Both the position numbers and the translations under genes were made by a program. 64,000 nt of DNA from JBCCTX01 sp965263105 (GTDB taxonomy: Bacteria; Bacteroidota; Bacteroidia; J057): NCBI GenBank assembly GCA_965263105.1, contig CBDHGL010000003.1, positions 4,278,001-4,342,000 of the forward strand. The letters run 5' to 3'. A model generated the notes under the pieces. That model saw only the letters and a program-made list of their open reading frames with translations, ran no database searches and had not been told where the DNA came from. This document shows positions 44,017 to 52,464 of this stretch, piece after piece (the first letter of the stretch is position 1; every line of letters starts with the position of its first letter).

Positions 44017-44823
44017 ATGCACCCAAACGGATTTGTCGATTCTAACGGCACACAAATTTACTACCAGATACGAGGAGCTGGAGAGCCCTTGGTTTTACTC
44101 ATGGGCTTTGGGGCCGATGGCAATGTCTGGGAATTGCATGCAGCTGAATATGAAAAGCATTTTCAGTGCATCATTCTTGACAATCGTGGCGTTGGGCAGT
44201 CGGATGCACCTCCGCCTCCTTACTCAACGGCTATGATGGCCAATGACACCCTTGCAGTTATGGACCATTTAGGGATATCAAAAGCAAAGGTTGCTGGAAT
44301 CTCTATGGGAGGAGCCATTGCCCAAGAATTAGCCTTGAACCACCCAGAGAGAGTGAGTTGTCTGGCATTGATCAGTACCTGGCCTGCCTTTAACAATTAT
44401 GCCAAAACGGTATATCAAAACCTGATCAAGCTCCGCAAAACCTCCAAACCGGATGATTTCATGGAACTGCTTCAGTTGTGGATATTTGCTCCCCCTTATT
44501 ATGAGGTGGGGATGGCAGATCTCAAAGAAGGTCAAGCAGCAGCAGCTTCTAATCCCAATCCTCAGTCTCAGCAAGGCTTTGAAGGACAATTAACGGCTTG
44601 TATGAACCACGATTCGGTAGACCGGTTGGGACAAATTAAGGTGCCTACGCTCATCACTATCGGGACCATGGACATATTTACGCCTCCTCCTTTTTCTGAT
44701 ATTCTTCATCAAGGAATTGTGGGATCAAAACTAGAGGTATTTCCAACTGGAGGACATGTTCATCATTGGGAGGACTTGGAGCGATTCAATCAGGTTACCC
44801 GGGATTTTCTGTTAGAAAATTAG
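44017..44823 (+). CDS. Alpha/beta-fold hydrolase
   Basis: 268 residues. GMGxD-type oxyanion strand LVLLMGFGADGNVWE, DNRGVGQSDAP, nucleophile elbow GISMGG (Ser near 94), acid Asp in TIGTMDIFTPP, and final His in GGHVHHWED. The fold covers esterases, lactonases and C-C hydrolases. A lactonase or esterase acting in the neighbouring polyol pathway is plausible but not shown. It is followed by a 235-base spacer with repeats. Confidence 0.87.
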   Translation: MHPNGFVDSNGTQIYYQIRGAGEPLVLLMGFGADGNVWELHAAEYEKHFQCIILDNRGVGQSDAPPPPYSTAMMANDTLAVMDHLGISKAKVAGISMGGAIAQELALNHPERVSCLALISTWPAFNNYAKTVYQNLIKLRKTSKPDDFMELLQLWIFAPPYYEVGMADLKEGQAAAASNPNPQSQQGFEGQLTACMNHDSVDRLGQIKVPTLITIGTMDIFTPPPFSDILHQGIVGSKLEVFPTGGHVHHWEDLERFNQVTRDFLLEN

Positions 44824-44840
44824 CCTTCTATAAATTGAAC

Positions 44841-45022
44841 ACAAGACCCCCTCTGACTCCCCCTAAAAGCAGGGGGAGAAAACAGGGGCACGGAGTTTAA
44901 GAACTGCTATTGCAGTTAATTTAAGGAGTTATCTTAACGCAGAGAATTATGGCTGCTTAAGCGTTCAATTGTAAGGACCCTTTGATAAAAATTCACAAGA
45001 AATCTGTGTAATTCTGCGTCAA
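44841..45022. repeat. Composite spacer repeats (CCCCCT hairpin and CTCTGCGT inverted pair)
   Basis: The spacer 44824-45058 has no gene. CTCCCCCT (44857-44864) pairs with AGGGGGAG (44871-44878); ACGCAGAGAATT (44937-44948) faces AATTCTGCGT (45010-45019) as an inverted pair related to the CTCTGCGT family. The block CACGGAGTTTAAG (44889-44901) is nearly repeated near 63956. No T tract follows the first hairpin, so a terminator role is doubtful. Confidence 0.55.
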
Positions 45023-45058
45023 AAACCAGTTCGCGGAATGAAATAAAAAGAATGCATC

Positions 45059-45874
45059 ATGACCCAAATCAAACTCGCCTGCGAAACCTACACCTGGCAA
45101 ATGCCTGGGGAGCAATACAAAGGAAAACTAGAACACATCATGGAAGTCTGTCAGACAGCAGGCTTTGGAGGTATTGAGCCTGAGACCAGTTTTATGCAGC
45201 ATCTGGAAGATCCCGTTTTGATGAAAGAAGCGCTGGATAGACATGAACTCGATCTAGCTGTACTCTGTGTGGTAGAAGATTGGTTACTTCCTCAAGAAAC
45301 GGCTGAAGAGAAAGCCCGAGCACAAAAATGGATTGATTTTTTAGGCCATTTCCCAGAAACGATTTTATTATTGGTTCAGATGCCAGGAAAGGACCGTTCC
45401 AATTTACAAGAGCGGCAGGCCAATTTGCTGAGTTGTGTAAATGCATTCGCGCAAAGAGCTACTGATAAGGGAATTACCTGCTCTTATCACCCAAATTCTC
45501 CTGGTGGGTCCATTTATCGGACAGAAGAAGACTACAAAATTCTATTGGGGGGCTTGAATCCTGAGGTGATAGGTTATTGCCCGGATGTGGGGCATATTGC
45601 CAAAGGGGGAATGGACCCCGTGGAAATCATGCGTAGATATAGGGAGCAAACCAACCTGGTCCACTACAAGGACATGTATAAGGATGGTCGTTGGGCGGAA
45701 ACGGGAAAAGGAGATATAGATTTCCAAACGATTACCCACGAATTAGTTGAGTCGGGTTACGAGGGATGGATCATCATGGAAGACGAGTGTGATGAAGCCA
45801 TTACCAACCCTGATGGGCTAACCCTGAAGGATGGGAAATGGATTCGGGAGGTTTTAGAACCCATGTTAACATAA
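45059..45874 (+). CDS. TIM-barrel isomerase/epimerase, IolE (inosose dehydratase)-like
   Basis: 271 residues of the xylose-isomerase-like TIM barrel. Features: ACETYTWQMPG start, CSYHPNSPGGSIYRTEEDYKILL, IGYCPDVGHIAKGGMDPVEIMRRYREQTNLVHYKDMYKDGRWAETGKGDIDFQ and GWIIMEDECDEA, with the Glu/Asp/His/Glu metal set. The DVGHIAKGGMDP...HYKD pattern resembles IolE-type inosose dehydratases, which fits the iol neighbourhood; a hydroxypyruvate- or ketose-isomerase role is possible. Confidence 0.78.
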   Translation: MTQIKLACETYTWQMPGEQYKGKLEHIMEVCQTAGFGGIEPETSFMQHLEDPVLMKEALDRHELDLAVLCVVEDWLLPQETAEEKARAQKWIDFLGHFPETILLLVQMPGKDRSNLQERQANLLSCVNAFAQRATDKGITCSYHPNSPGGSIYRTEEDYKILLGGLNPEVIGYCPDVGHIAKGGMDPVEIMRRYREQTNLVHYKDMYKDGRWAETGKGDIDFQTITHELVESGYEGWIIMEDECDEAITNPDGLTLKDGKWIREVLEPMLT

Positions 45875-45889
45875 TTTTATTTTTATTGA

Positions 45890-45912
45890 GGGACGAGCCA
45901 TGGCGTCGTCCC
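45890..45912. repeat. Small palindromic hairpin GGGACGA...TCGTCCC
   Basis: GGGACGA (45890-45896) and TCGTCCC (45906-45912) enclose CCATGG. It follows the epimerase stop by 15 bases and immediately precedes a half copy of the GTCGAC-type repeat. A T-rich stretch lies before rather than after it, so it may terminate minus-strand transcription or be a separate repeat. Confidence 0.55.
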
Positions 45913-45915
45913 TAC

Positions 45916-45950
45916 CTATACTACGGACTATGAACCACCGACTACCGACT
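45916..45950. repeat. GTCGAC-type repeat, half copy 5, overlapping a gene start
   Basis: CTACGGACTATGAACCACCG followed by ACTACCGACTC matches the right arm of the family and contains the ATG (45930) of the TPR lipoprotein. Confidence 0.5.
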
Positions 45951-46867
45951 CTAATAACCGCCCTTTGGGTAGCCTTTTCCTGCCAGGATTCCCCTCAAAA
46001 CCCACCTCAAGATCCTACTTTTTCCTTACCCGAAGGGCCAGCAGCCATTTCCATGAGCGGAGATTCTTTGTATGCGACTCCCCCCAGTGAGGAATTGATT
46101 GCGAAATGGGCTGGCCACAAAAAAGCGTTTGAGGAGGATCCTCAAAACCCCGATAAGCTCATATGGTATGGAAGATTCACTGCCTATGCTGGAGACTATC
46201 AGGGAGCCATTGAGTTGTATTCTCAAGGAGTAGCGCAATTCCCCGAAGATCCCAGGTTTCTGCGACATCGAGGACATCGGTATATCAGCATTCGCAAATT
46301 TGATGAGGCCATTGAAGACCTGGAAAAAGCCAGTCAATTGATTGCAGGTAAGGCGAATGAAATTGAACCTGATGGCATGCCCAATGCACAGAATATTCCC
46401 ATTAGCACTTTGCACGGAAATATCTGGTACCATTTGGGCTTGGCTTATTACCTCAAGCAGGATATGCCCAATGCTTCGAGGGCTTATACCCAATGCTTAA
46501 ATTCTACTCAAAACGATGACAATGTGGTTTCCTCTACACATTGGCTTTATATGATCGGGAGAAGAATGGGAAAAAAGAAGAAGCCAAGGGATACCTAGAA
46601 GTTATCACACCAGAGATGGAAATCATCGAAAATTTCTCCTATCACAAAGCCTGTCTTTTTTACAAAGGAATCCTCACAGAAGAGGAGCTAGTTGGGGACT
46701 CGGGAGCTGCCGCTAGCAATGATGCGATTACCTATGCCTTAGGAAATTGGTATCAGTATAACGGTGAAGTGGAAAAAGCACAGGAAGTATTGGGTGAATT
46801 GCTTGAAAATGGAAGCTGGAATTCCTTTGGGTACATAGCGGCGGAGGCGGATTTGAATAGTCGGTAG
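45930..46867 (+). CDS. TPR lipoprotein, interrupted by a -1 frameshift
   Basis: Read from ATG 45930 (MNHRLPTLITALWVAFSC, lipobox Cys18) the first frame runs to a TAG at 46596-46598. It carries two to three tetratricopeptide-like repeats (NPDKLIWYGRFTAYAGDYQGAIELYSQGVAQFPEDPRFLRHRGHRYISIRKFDEAIEDLEKA; YHLGLAYYLKQDMPNASRAYTQCL). The frame at -1 continues the same protein (EEAKGYLEVITPEMEIIENFSYHKACLFYKG...) to 46867. The switch point is A-AAA-AAG at 46571-46577, the same heptamer as the dnaX programmed slip site. Either slippage makes a 311-residue product, or this is a decayed gene or sequencing error. Function unknown. Confidence 0.72.
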
Positions 46868-47000
46868 TCCATGGTCGATGGTCCATAGAGCTATTAGGTG
46901 TCAGGAGAGAGGGGAGAGTTCTGTAAAAGCTGACTTTTCAACTCACTCCTCGCCCCTCTCACCTCAAAAAACTGTGGACGGTAGTCTGTCGACTATTAAC
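46860..47000. repeat. GTCGAC-type inverted-repeat element, copy 6
   Basis: Left arm TAGTCGGTAGTCCATGGTCG overlaps the last codons and stop of the TPR gene; right arm GGACGGTAGTCTGTCGACTA ends 5 bases before the convergent epimerase stop. Inner complementary blocks GGAGAGAGGGGAGAG and CCCCTCTCACCTC lie between. It fills the convergent spacer completely. Confidence 0.75.
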
Positions 47001-47005
47001 CCATT

Positions 47006-48046
47006 CTATTCCTCCCACCCATGCTGCTCCCTCACCTGAATCATCGCCCCCAAAATATCATTCCAGGTTTGTTGTTTCAGCATCACCTCATTGGGGAACA
47101 TGCATCCATCCCAACAGATGTGTTTGAATTTCTTAGTCAAACTTCCGTCTTCGTTGCGCAACCAGTGGCCAGCATCGGTAGCGATATCTAGTTTTCCCTT
47201 GGGGTCAGTGGCTTGGCAGTGTCTGCCTGTTTTGTCATGGGATCCCGATCCATGAACAGTTCCATCATTTTGAGCCACGTGAAAATCTATGGTCCAAGGC
47301 CTCATTTCTCGTGTAAGTGTTTTTAATCCCTCGGTCAGGGTGACTCTATCTTGCCAATCAAAGTCTTGGGGGAGGATTCGATGATCAGGTTGGTTATATC
47401 CCAAGAGGTAGAGTAGGGTATGGGCCATGTCGGCTTGAAAGCCAATGTTGGGCCGGTCTACCGCTTCCAGCGTGTCAAGCATGCTCCGCCAACTGTGCAT
47501 TCCGCCCCAGCATATTTCTCCTTCTGCTGCCAAGCTTTCTCCGAAGTCTGCGGCTATATCGCAGGCCTCACGAAAGGTCTGAGCGATCAGCTGAGTATTC
47601 TTCTCTGGATCGCTAGCCCAAGTGGCCGGATCTACTGCGGAATCAATTCGGACAATTCCATGGGGTCTTATCCCCCATTCCCGCAATTTTTGAGCAATGC
47701 GACAGCCCTTTTTGACCTGGACCAGAAATTGCTTTCGTTCTTCAGCAGTCCCCATGGCGGAACCTCCGCCGGTGGGAACCCAAACCGGGGCAACTACACT
47801 CCCAATCTGAAGCCCGTGTGAGGCAATCATATCCACAAGCTGTTTCAGTTCATCATCGCTGGAGTCGATATTCACGTGGGGGTCATAGAGAAATAAGTCT
47901 ACTCCATCGAACTTGATTCCATCCACTTCTGCCTTTGCGGTCATTTCTATCATGGTATGCAAGGGAATAGCTGGCTCAGAATCAGGACCTTTTCCGACCA
48001 CACCGGGCCAGGCAGCATTGTGAAGTTTGGGATAATTGTGGGGCAT
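47006..48046 (-). CDS. Sugar phosphate isomerase/epimerase-like TIM-barrel protein
   Basis: 346 residues, longer than the other two barrels here. Seen: EVDGIKFDGVDLFLYDPHVNIDSSDDELKQLVDMIASHGLQIGSVVAPVW, AAEGEICWGGMHSW (Glu), IGFQADMAHTLLYLLGY (Asp/His), DFHVAQNDGTVHGSGSHDKTGRHC (His) and ICWDGCMFPNE. The metal-site spacing fits the xylose-isomerase-like superfamily. The substrate is not recognisable; its neighbours point to cyclitol or keto-sugar metabolism. 36 bases downstream of the histidine kinase gene. Confidence 0.82.
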   Translation of the reverse strand: MPHNYPKLHNAAWPGVVGKGPDSEPAIPLHTMIEMTAKAEVDGIKFDGVDLFLYDPHVNIDSSDDELKQLVDMIASHGLQIGSVVAPVWVPTGGGSAMGTAEERKQFLVQVKKGCRIAQKLREWGIRPHGIVRIDSAVDPATWASDPEKNTQLIAQTFREACDIAADFGESLAAEGEICWGGMHSWRSMLDTLEAVDRPNIGFQADMAHTLLYLLGYNQPDHRILPQDFDWQDRVTLTEGLKTLTREMRPWTIDFHVAQNDGTVHGSGSHDKTGRHCQATDPKGKLDIATDAGHWLRNEDGSLTKKFKHICWDGCMFPNEVMLKQQTWNDILGAMIQVREQHGWEE

Positions 48047-48082
48047 GTTTATTAAAAATATTAGAATGGTATAAAAAGGTAC

Positions 48083-50020
48083 TTAAACAGATGAGGCATA
48101 AGGGATGGATAATTTAACCAAGGTACCCTTTTCGGGGCGAAAGATTTGTAGATCGGCCTTGAGTTTGCGGGCAAAGGAGGTGATCAGGCGATAGCCAAGA
48201 CTCTTAGAGGTGGAAGGGGAAAAAGAATCAGGTAAGCCCTTTCCATTATCTGAAACGGAGAGTTCTAGGTTTTCACCAATTTGCTTCAAGTTGATCACGA
48301 TTTTTCCATCCTTTTTCTCGACGAAGGCATATTTCAGGGAATTGCTTACCAATTCATTAAGGATGAGCCCAATAGGAATAATGGTATCTACGTCTATGTT
48401 GAGTTCGTCAACATCAGTAGACAGTTCAATTTTTCCTTCGCTTACCTGATAATTATTCAAAAGACTTTGCGTGAGTTTATCAATATAGGTTAAGGAATTT
48501 ACACCTACTAAATTTTCATCCAGGTAGAGGTTTTGATGAATTAGGGCCATAGATTTGACTCGGTTTCGGCCTTCATTCAGGGCTTCCAAGGCGGTTGGAT
48601 CTTCAATTTGCCGGCTTTGGAGACTCAATAAAGAAGAGATTACCTGGAGGTTGTTTTTCACCCGATGGTGTATCTCTTTAAGGAGGGTTTCCTTTTGGTG
48701 GTTGGCTTCAGATATAACTATATTTTGTTGTTGAATCCTTCGATAGAGCTGATATAGTATGAGGGATACTATTCCAAAAACAGCAATTCCAATACCCAAG
48801 GCGATACTTCTTTGATTAGCAGCTTTAACTTCCAACTCGGCAATTTCATTTTCCGAATTCAACAAATCTATTTGGTAATCCTTTTCCTGTGAGAGATATT
48901 TTTCTTCCATTTCCCGCCTCATTTTGACGGTTTCTTCCTTGTTGAATTCCTTTAAGACAATTCGATGTTCATCCAATACCTGGTAAGCTTCTTTATGCCT
49001 ATCTAAAGCAAAAAGTGCCTTGGCCTTTTGTTCTAAATAGTGAGCTTTATATTCGTGAAAATCAGAGTCCTTTACCAATTCTTCAATTCTATCAAGGTCT
49101 TTTAAGGCAGCTTTAGGGTCTAGGTCTTTCAGGTGCAATTTACAGGATGTGAGAAACAGGACAGCTAAATTATTGCTTTCAAAGGATAAACCTTCTTCCG
49201 CTGCCAGGGGATACAATAGTTTTTTAGATTCCTCATACCTCTCTAAATCAAATAAGGCGCTCCCTTTGGAAATTTCGCAAAGGATTATGTCATGTTCACT
49301 TCCCAACTGTTCATATAGATCTTGGGCTTTTTCAATGGATTCCAGGCTCTTTCCATACGCCTTCATTTTGGCATAGGCACTTCCCATATTAAATAGGTTG
49401 TTGGCCATACCCATAGAATCCTTCTTTTCGGTCCGGTATGCTAAGACTTCTTCATAAATACTAATGGCCTCATCATAGCGTTCGGCCATACGAAATAAAA
49501 CGCCCAAGTTATTGAGGCATACAGCGCGCTTTTGTTCAAACTCATTTTCCCTGCAAATCTGAGCAGCCTCCCTATAGGTCTCTATGGCTTTGCTGACATA
49601 ACTCGCATTGATCTGTCCTACCCCTCGGTTTATCAGCAAGTCTACCTTATTAATCAAGGGTAGTTTTTCTTCCTCGATAAACTTCAAGCCTATCTCTGAC
49701 CAGTTATAGCTTTCATCATAATTCCCGCGTCTCCCTTCAATAGCCGTGAGACTTCTCCAACTCCGAATTTTACCGGGTGTGTAATCCAATTCTCTGGCCA
49801 AGAACTCTGCCTCCAGAACATGCTGATAGGCACTATCCAAGAGGCCATTCTGGTAGTAGTGGACCATCAGACTAAAATGTGCATGGACAGCAAACGTGTC
49901 CTGCCTGGATGATATTACCATCTTAAGGCTATCCACGGTGCTATTGGCCTGGCAAACAAGGAAGCTCTGTAGCGTGAGGCAGGCTGCAAGCAAGAGATGT
50001 TTAAATTGCTCCTCAACCAT
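48083..50020 (-). CDS. TPR-containing sensor histidine kinase (HisKA_2 type)
   Basis: 645 residues: signal/anchor at the N-terminus (LLLAACLTLQSFLVCQA), about six tetratricopeptide repeats facing the periplasm (50-330; RAVCLNNLGVLFRMAERYDEAISIYEEV), a coiled coil, one transmembrane helix (SIALGIGIAVFGIVSLILYQLY, about 400-425), a HisKA_2 dimerisation domain with EIHHRVKNNLQVISSLLSLQS (His451/452) and an HATPase domain (LNELVSNSLKYAF, DNGKGLP). No response regulator is adjacent. Its start overlaps the stop of the Tm-1-like gene by 8 bases, so the sensor is built into this catabolic operon. Confidence 0.9.
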   Translation of the reverse strand: MVEEQFKHLLLAACLTLQSFLVCQANSTVDSLKMVISSRQDTFAVHAHFSLMVHYYQNGLLDSAYQHVLEAEFLARELDYTPGKIRSWRSLTAIEGRRGNYDESYNWSEIGLKFIEEEKLPLINKVDLLINRGVGQINASYVSKAIETYREAAQICRENEFEQKRAVCLNNLGVLFRMAERYDEAISIYEEVLAYRTEKKDSMGMANNLFNMGSAYAKMKAYGKSLESIEKAQDLYEQLGSEHDIILCEISKGSALFDLERYEESKKLLYPLAAEEGLSFESNNLAVLFLTSCKLHLKDLDPKAALKDLDRIEELVKDSDFHEYKAHYLEQKAKALFALDRHKEAYQVLDEHRIVLKEFNKEETVKMRREMEEKYLSQEKDYQIDLLNSENEIAELEVKAANQRSIALGIGIAVFGIVSLILYQLYRRIQQQNIVISEANHQKETLLKEIHHRVKNNLQVISSLLSLQSRQIEDPTALEALNEGRNRVKSMALIHQNLYLDENLVGVNSLTYIDKLTQSLLNNYQVSEGKIELSTDVDELNIDVDTIIPIGLILNELVSNSLKYAFVEKKDGKIVINLKQIGENLELSVSDNGKGLPDSFSPSTSKSLGYRLITSFARKLKADLQIFRPEKGTLVKLSIPYASSV

Positions 50021-51245
50021 TAGTAGGATCCTCTATCAGGCTTATTAATTTGTCTATAGCCTCTTTTACAAAGACTGGATCTTCCGCATAGGTATCCCGC
50101 TCGATCACTTCTATATTGGGTGGTAAGCCCTCTATTAAGCGAGTGAAGAAGGCTTCATCCGATTCTTTATCCTCCAATATTCCTCCTGCATAGGAGTACC
50201 TTCCTACTCCCCCTTTGGGGATCATAAAATAGGCCTTGTTTTTCGTGTGTTGGAGGCGTTGACAGATATCGTCAGCTACACGCTGAATTTCTTCGACATT
50301 CAATCTCGGCACAAATACGACCGGACTGTGAAATACCCATTTGTGATTTTTATACGCCTCAGGAACTTCATTGGGCGGAACCAAAATACCCAGGTGTTCC
50401 GCCCCTCCTGGGCAAAAAACCTGAGGAAGCCCCAACTTGCCCCCAACGGTGAGACGTTCTGGCCCGCCAGCCCGTAAGACTTTCCACACATCATCAGCGA
50501 TTTCACCCATTGCATAGTCAAATACAGCCCCAATAATTCCTTCCTTCATCATCTGCTCCATCGCCTGACCACCAGATCCCACAGCATGGAATACGATGAC
50601 CTCATAGCCTTTGGATTCTATGTACTTAATAGCCTCCATGGATCCATTGGTCAGTACGCCCAGGTTAGACATACCGATAAGGGGCTTGTCCCCCTTTTCC
50701 ATGACAAACTTGGTTTCGACTTCAGCCATGCCACAAGCTGCAGCTGCAGCATTGGCGAGGATTTTTCGGGTAAAGGGATTGAGCTTGAGGATATCACTCA
50801 CTGAAAACATCATAGTGATATCCTTAATCCCCACAAAACCAGAGGTATCTCCAGAGGCAATGGTGGAAACCATGATTTTGGGTAAGCCATAGGGCAGGGC
50901 CTGCATGATATCACAGCAGGTGGATGTTCCTTGTGTTCCTCCCAAGCCCAAAACAGCGTGGACCTCGTCCTTGGCTATCTTTTCCTTCAGAATGGTGATA
51001 CATCCGTTTACGACGAAAGGATTTGCCTTTTCCCTAGTAGGGTCTTTCAAGAGTTCCTCCAGATTCCCCCCACCAGCGCTAACAACTTCTTTTCGGCTCA
51101 TATCTGCTTCGATACCCGCAATTCCTACTACGCCTATATCTAAAAGCAAGGCCTTATGTCCTCTTGCTTCGATTTGTTCTTTCAAAAAGCCGGCTTCCTG
51201 GTCCTTTGTGTCCAGGGTAACGAGTAAAGCAATAGTCTTTTTCAT
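50013..51245 (-). CDS. Tm-1-like ATP-binding (UPF0261) protein
   Basis: 410 residues. UPF0261/Tm-1 N-terminal domain fragments: LVTLDTKDQEAGFLKEQIEARGHKALLLDIGVVG, GLGGTQGTSTCCDIMQALPYGLPKIMVSTIASGDTSGFVG, and the C-terminal VFHAVGSGGQAMEQMMKEGIIGAVFDYAMGEIAD, FMIPKGGVGRYSYAGG. The family is named for the tomato Tm-1 resistance protein; bacterial members nearly always sit beside a PEP-hydrolase-family TIM barrel, as here. The enzymatic reaction is not established. Confidence 0.9.
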   Translation of the reverse strand: MKKTIALLVTLDTKDQEAGFLKEQIEARGHKALLLDIGVVGIAGIEADMSRKEVVSAGGGNLEELLKDPTREKANPFVVNGCITILKEKIAKDEVHAVLGLGGTQGTSTCCDIMQALPYGLPKIMVSTIASGDTSGFVGIKDITMMFSVSDILKLNPFTRKILANAAAAACGMAEVETKFVMEKGDKPLIGMSNLGVLTNGSMEAIKYIESKGYEVIVFHAVGSGGQAMEQMMKEGIIGAVFDYAMGEIADDVWKVLRAGGPERLTVGGKLGLPQVFCPGGAEHLGILVPPNEVPEAYKNHKWVFHSPVVFVPRLNVEEIQRVADDICQRLQHTKNKAYFMIPKGGVGRYSYAGGILEDKESDEAFFTRLIEGLPPNIEVIERDTYAEDPVFVKEAIDKLISLIEDPTNG

Positions 51246-51334
51246 AGTGGGTTGGTATCGAGTTGTGAGTCGATAGATAAGTTAAGTCGGGAATGCTTTA
51301 TTGTCAATGGAGGAGCGAAGAAAATCAAGGGAAA

Positions 51335-51494
51335 GGTTAAATGGTTGGATAGTCGACAGTCCACAGTTTGGGTTGGTTAAATGGTTGGATAGTCGACAGT
51401 CCACAGTTTGGGTTAGTTAAATGGTTGGATAGTCGACAGTCCACAGTTTGGGTTGGTTAAATGGTTGGATAGTTGACAGTCCACAGTTTGGGTT
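51335..51494 (+). repeat. Four 40-bp tandem repeats built from the GTCGAC-type arm
   Basis: Units start at 51335, 51375, 51415 and 51455 and differ at only two positions. Each contains ATGGTTGGATAGTCGACAGT and CCACAGTTTGGGTT. There are no unique spacers, so this is not CRISPR. The 352-base gap 51246-51597 holds no gene. Confidence 0.95.
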
Positions 51495-51522
51495 GGTTCT
51501 TGAGCCATACTAGCCTTCACAA

Positions 51523-51560
51523 CCTAGACTGTCGACTATGGACCATTAAACTATCTAACT
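51523..51560. repeat. GTCGAC-type repeat, right arm facing the tandem array (copy 7)
   Basis: CTAGACTGTCGACTATGGAC followed by CATTAAACTATC is the inverted counterpart of the 40-bp units, so any unit can fold onto it as a hairpin. Confidence 0.75.
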
Positions 51561-51597
51561 CTTTCTCCCACTGCACCATTAAACTAATTAGCCCTTC

Positions 51598-52461
51598 TTA
51601 TTTCTCCTTTGGAAACCTTAAATCTGCAAACTCTTTGGCGGTGCTATATACTGCTTTTTCGATGGGGATACGCTCTGTAGACGACCCTGTCCAGATTCCA
51701 TCCACACTGGTGTGATCCAGGATGTACTGCGCGTCTTCGGGGTTACTCATAGCTGCCCCATGGGCGATGAGCATCACATCCGGCTTGATCTTCCGCAGAA
51801 CCTGATTCGCTTCTTCGGTTCGGGCGGCTGTCCCCTCGATGGTTTCTCCAGAGTCATATCCTTTGAGCCCCCCCTTAGTTGTTCCCGCATGAAAGCAGAA
51901 TATATCAGGTTGGGCCTCCTCCATCATTTTAATGCTATCTTCCATGTTGAAGGCTAAGCCTACGGAGACCATGTCCATTTCTCTCGCCAAATTGAGCATG
52001 GCAATTTCATTGTCTAAGGTAATTCCGCTTTTGGTCAGGACACGGAATATTTCACTGTCCTTATCTACATAACTGATGGAAGGCCCAATATTGGAAGCGG
52101 CATAGACGCCCATGTTTTTGCAGTCCTGAAGCACCATGCGCATGTCTTTCAAGGGGTCATTGGCGTTGAGACAGGCACAAATAAAGGAATCACCTTTAAT
52201 AGCAGGCATTATATCCTCTCGGGTGTAATCCAGTGTCTGCTTGTTAGAGTCCAGAATGGGCCACAGCATGGACATGGTGCCCATCCCATTTGACCGAAGT
52301 CGGGCACCGGAAAAAGTATTGATACAGTCAGCGCCTGCTTTTTCCAGCAGTTGGGCCACCAGGCCACTGCCAGCGCTGGCGATGAAAATAGGGAGTCGCG
52401 CATCTACTTTCTTGCGCAGTTTGGTCATTATTTCAGTTCGGGAGGTGTGGGGAACGATCAT
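51598..52461 (-). CDS. TIM-barrel PEP-hydrolase-family protein, partner of the Tm-1-like protein
   Basis: 287 residues, PF09370-type barrel: ARLPIFIASAGSGLVAQLLEKAGADCINTFSGARLRSNGMGTMSMLWPILDSN, FICACLNANDPLKDM, FCFHAGTTKGGLKGYDSGETIEGTAARTEE, MLIAHGAAMSNPEDAQYILDHT and GSSTERIPIEKAV. In other genomes it is adjacent or fused to UPF0261, as here across the tandem-repeat spacer. Phosphoenolpyruvate-mutase-like chemistry has been proposed for the superfamily; the substrate is unknown. Confidence 0.88.
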   Translation of the reverse strand: MIVPHTSRTEIMTKLRKKVDARLPIFIASAGSGLVAQLLEKAGADCINTFSGARLRSNGMGTMSMLWPILDSNKQTLDYTREDIMPAIKGDSFICACLNANDPLKDMRMVLQDCKNMGVYAASNIGPSISYVDKDSEIFRVLTKSGITLDNEIAMLNLAREMDMVSVGLAFNMEDSIKMMEEAQPDIFCFHAGTTKGGLKGYDSGETIEGTAARTEEANQVLRKIKPDVMLIAHGAAMSNPEDAQYILDHTSVDGIWTGSSTERIPIEKAVYSTAKEFADLRFPKEK

Positions 52462-52464
52462 AAG

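Noticed and set aside
46541..46867. Separate small gene starting at TTG 46541
   Set aside because: It continues the TPR protein in the -1 frame and has no independent start; treated as part of the frameshifted gene.
51335..51494. Tandem array considered as a CRISPR
   Set aside because: Units are contiguous 40-mers with no unique spacers and no cas genes in the window.
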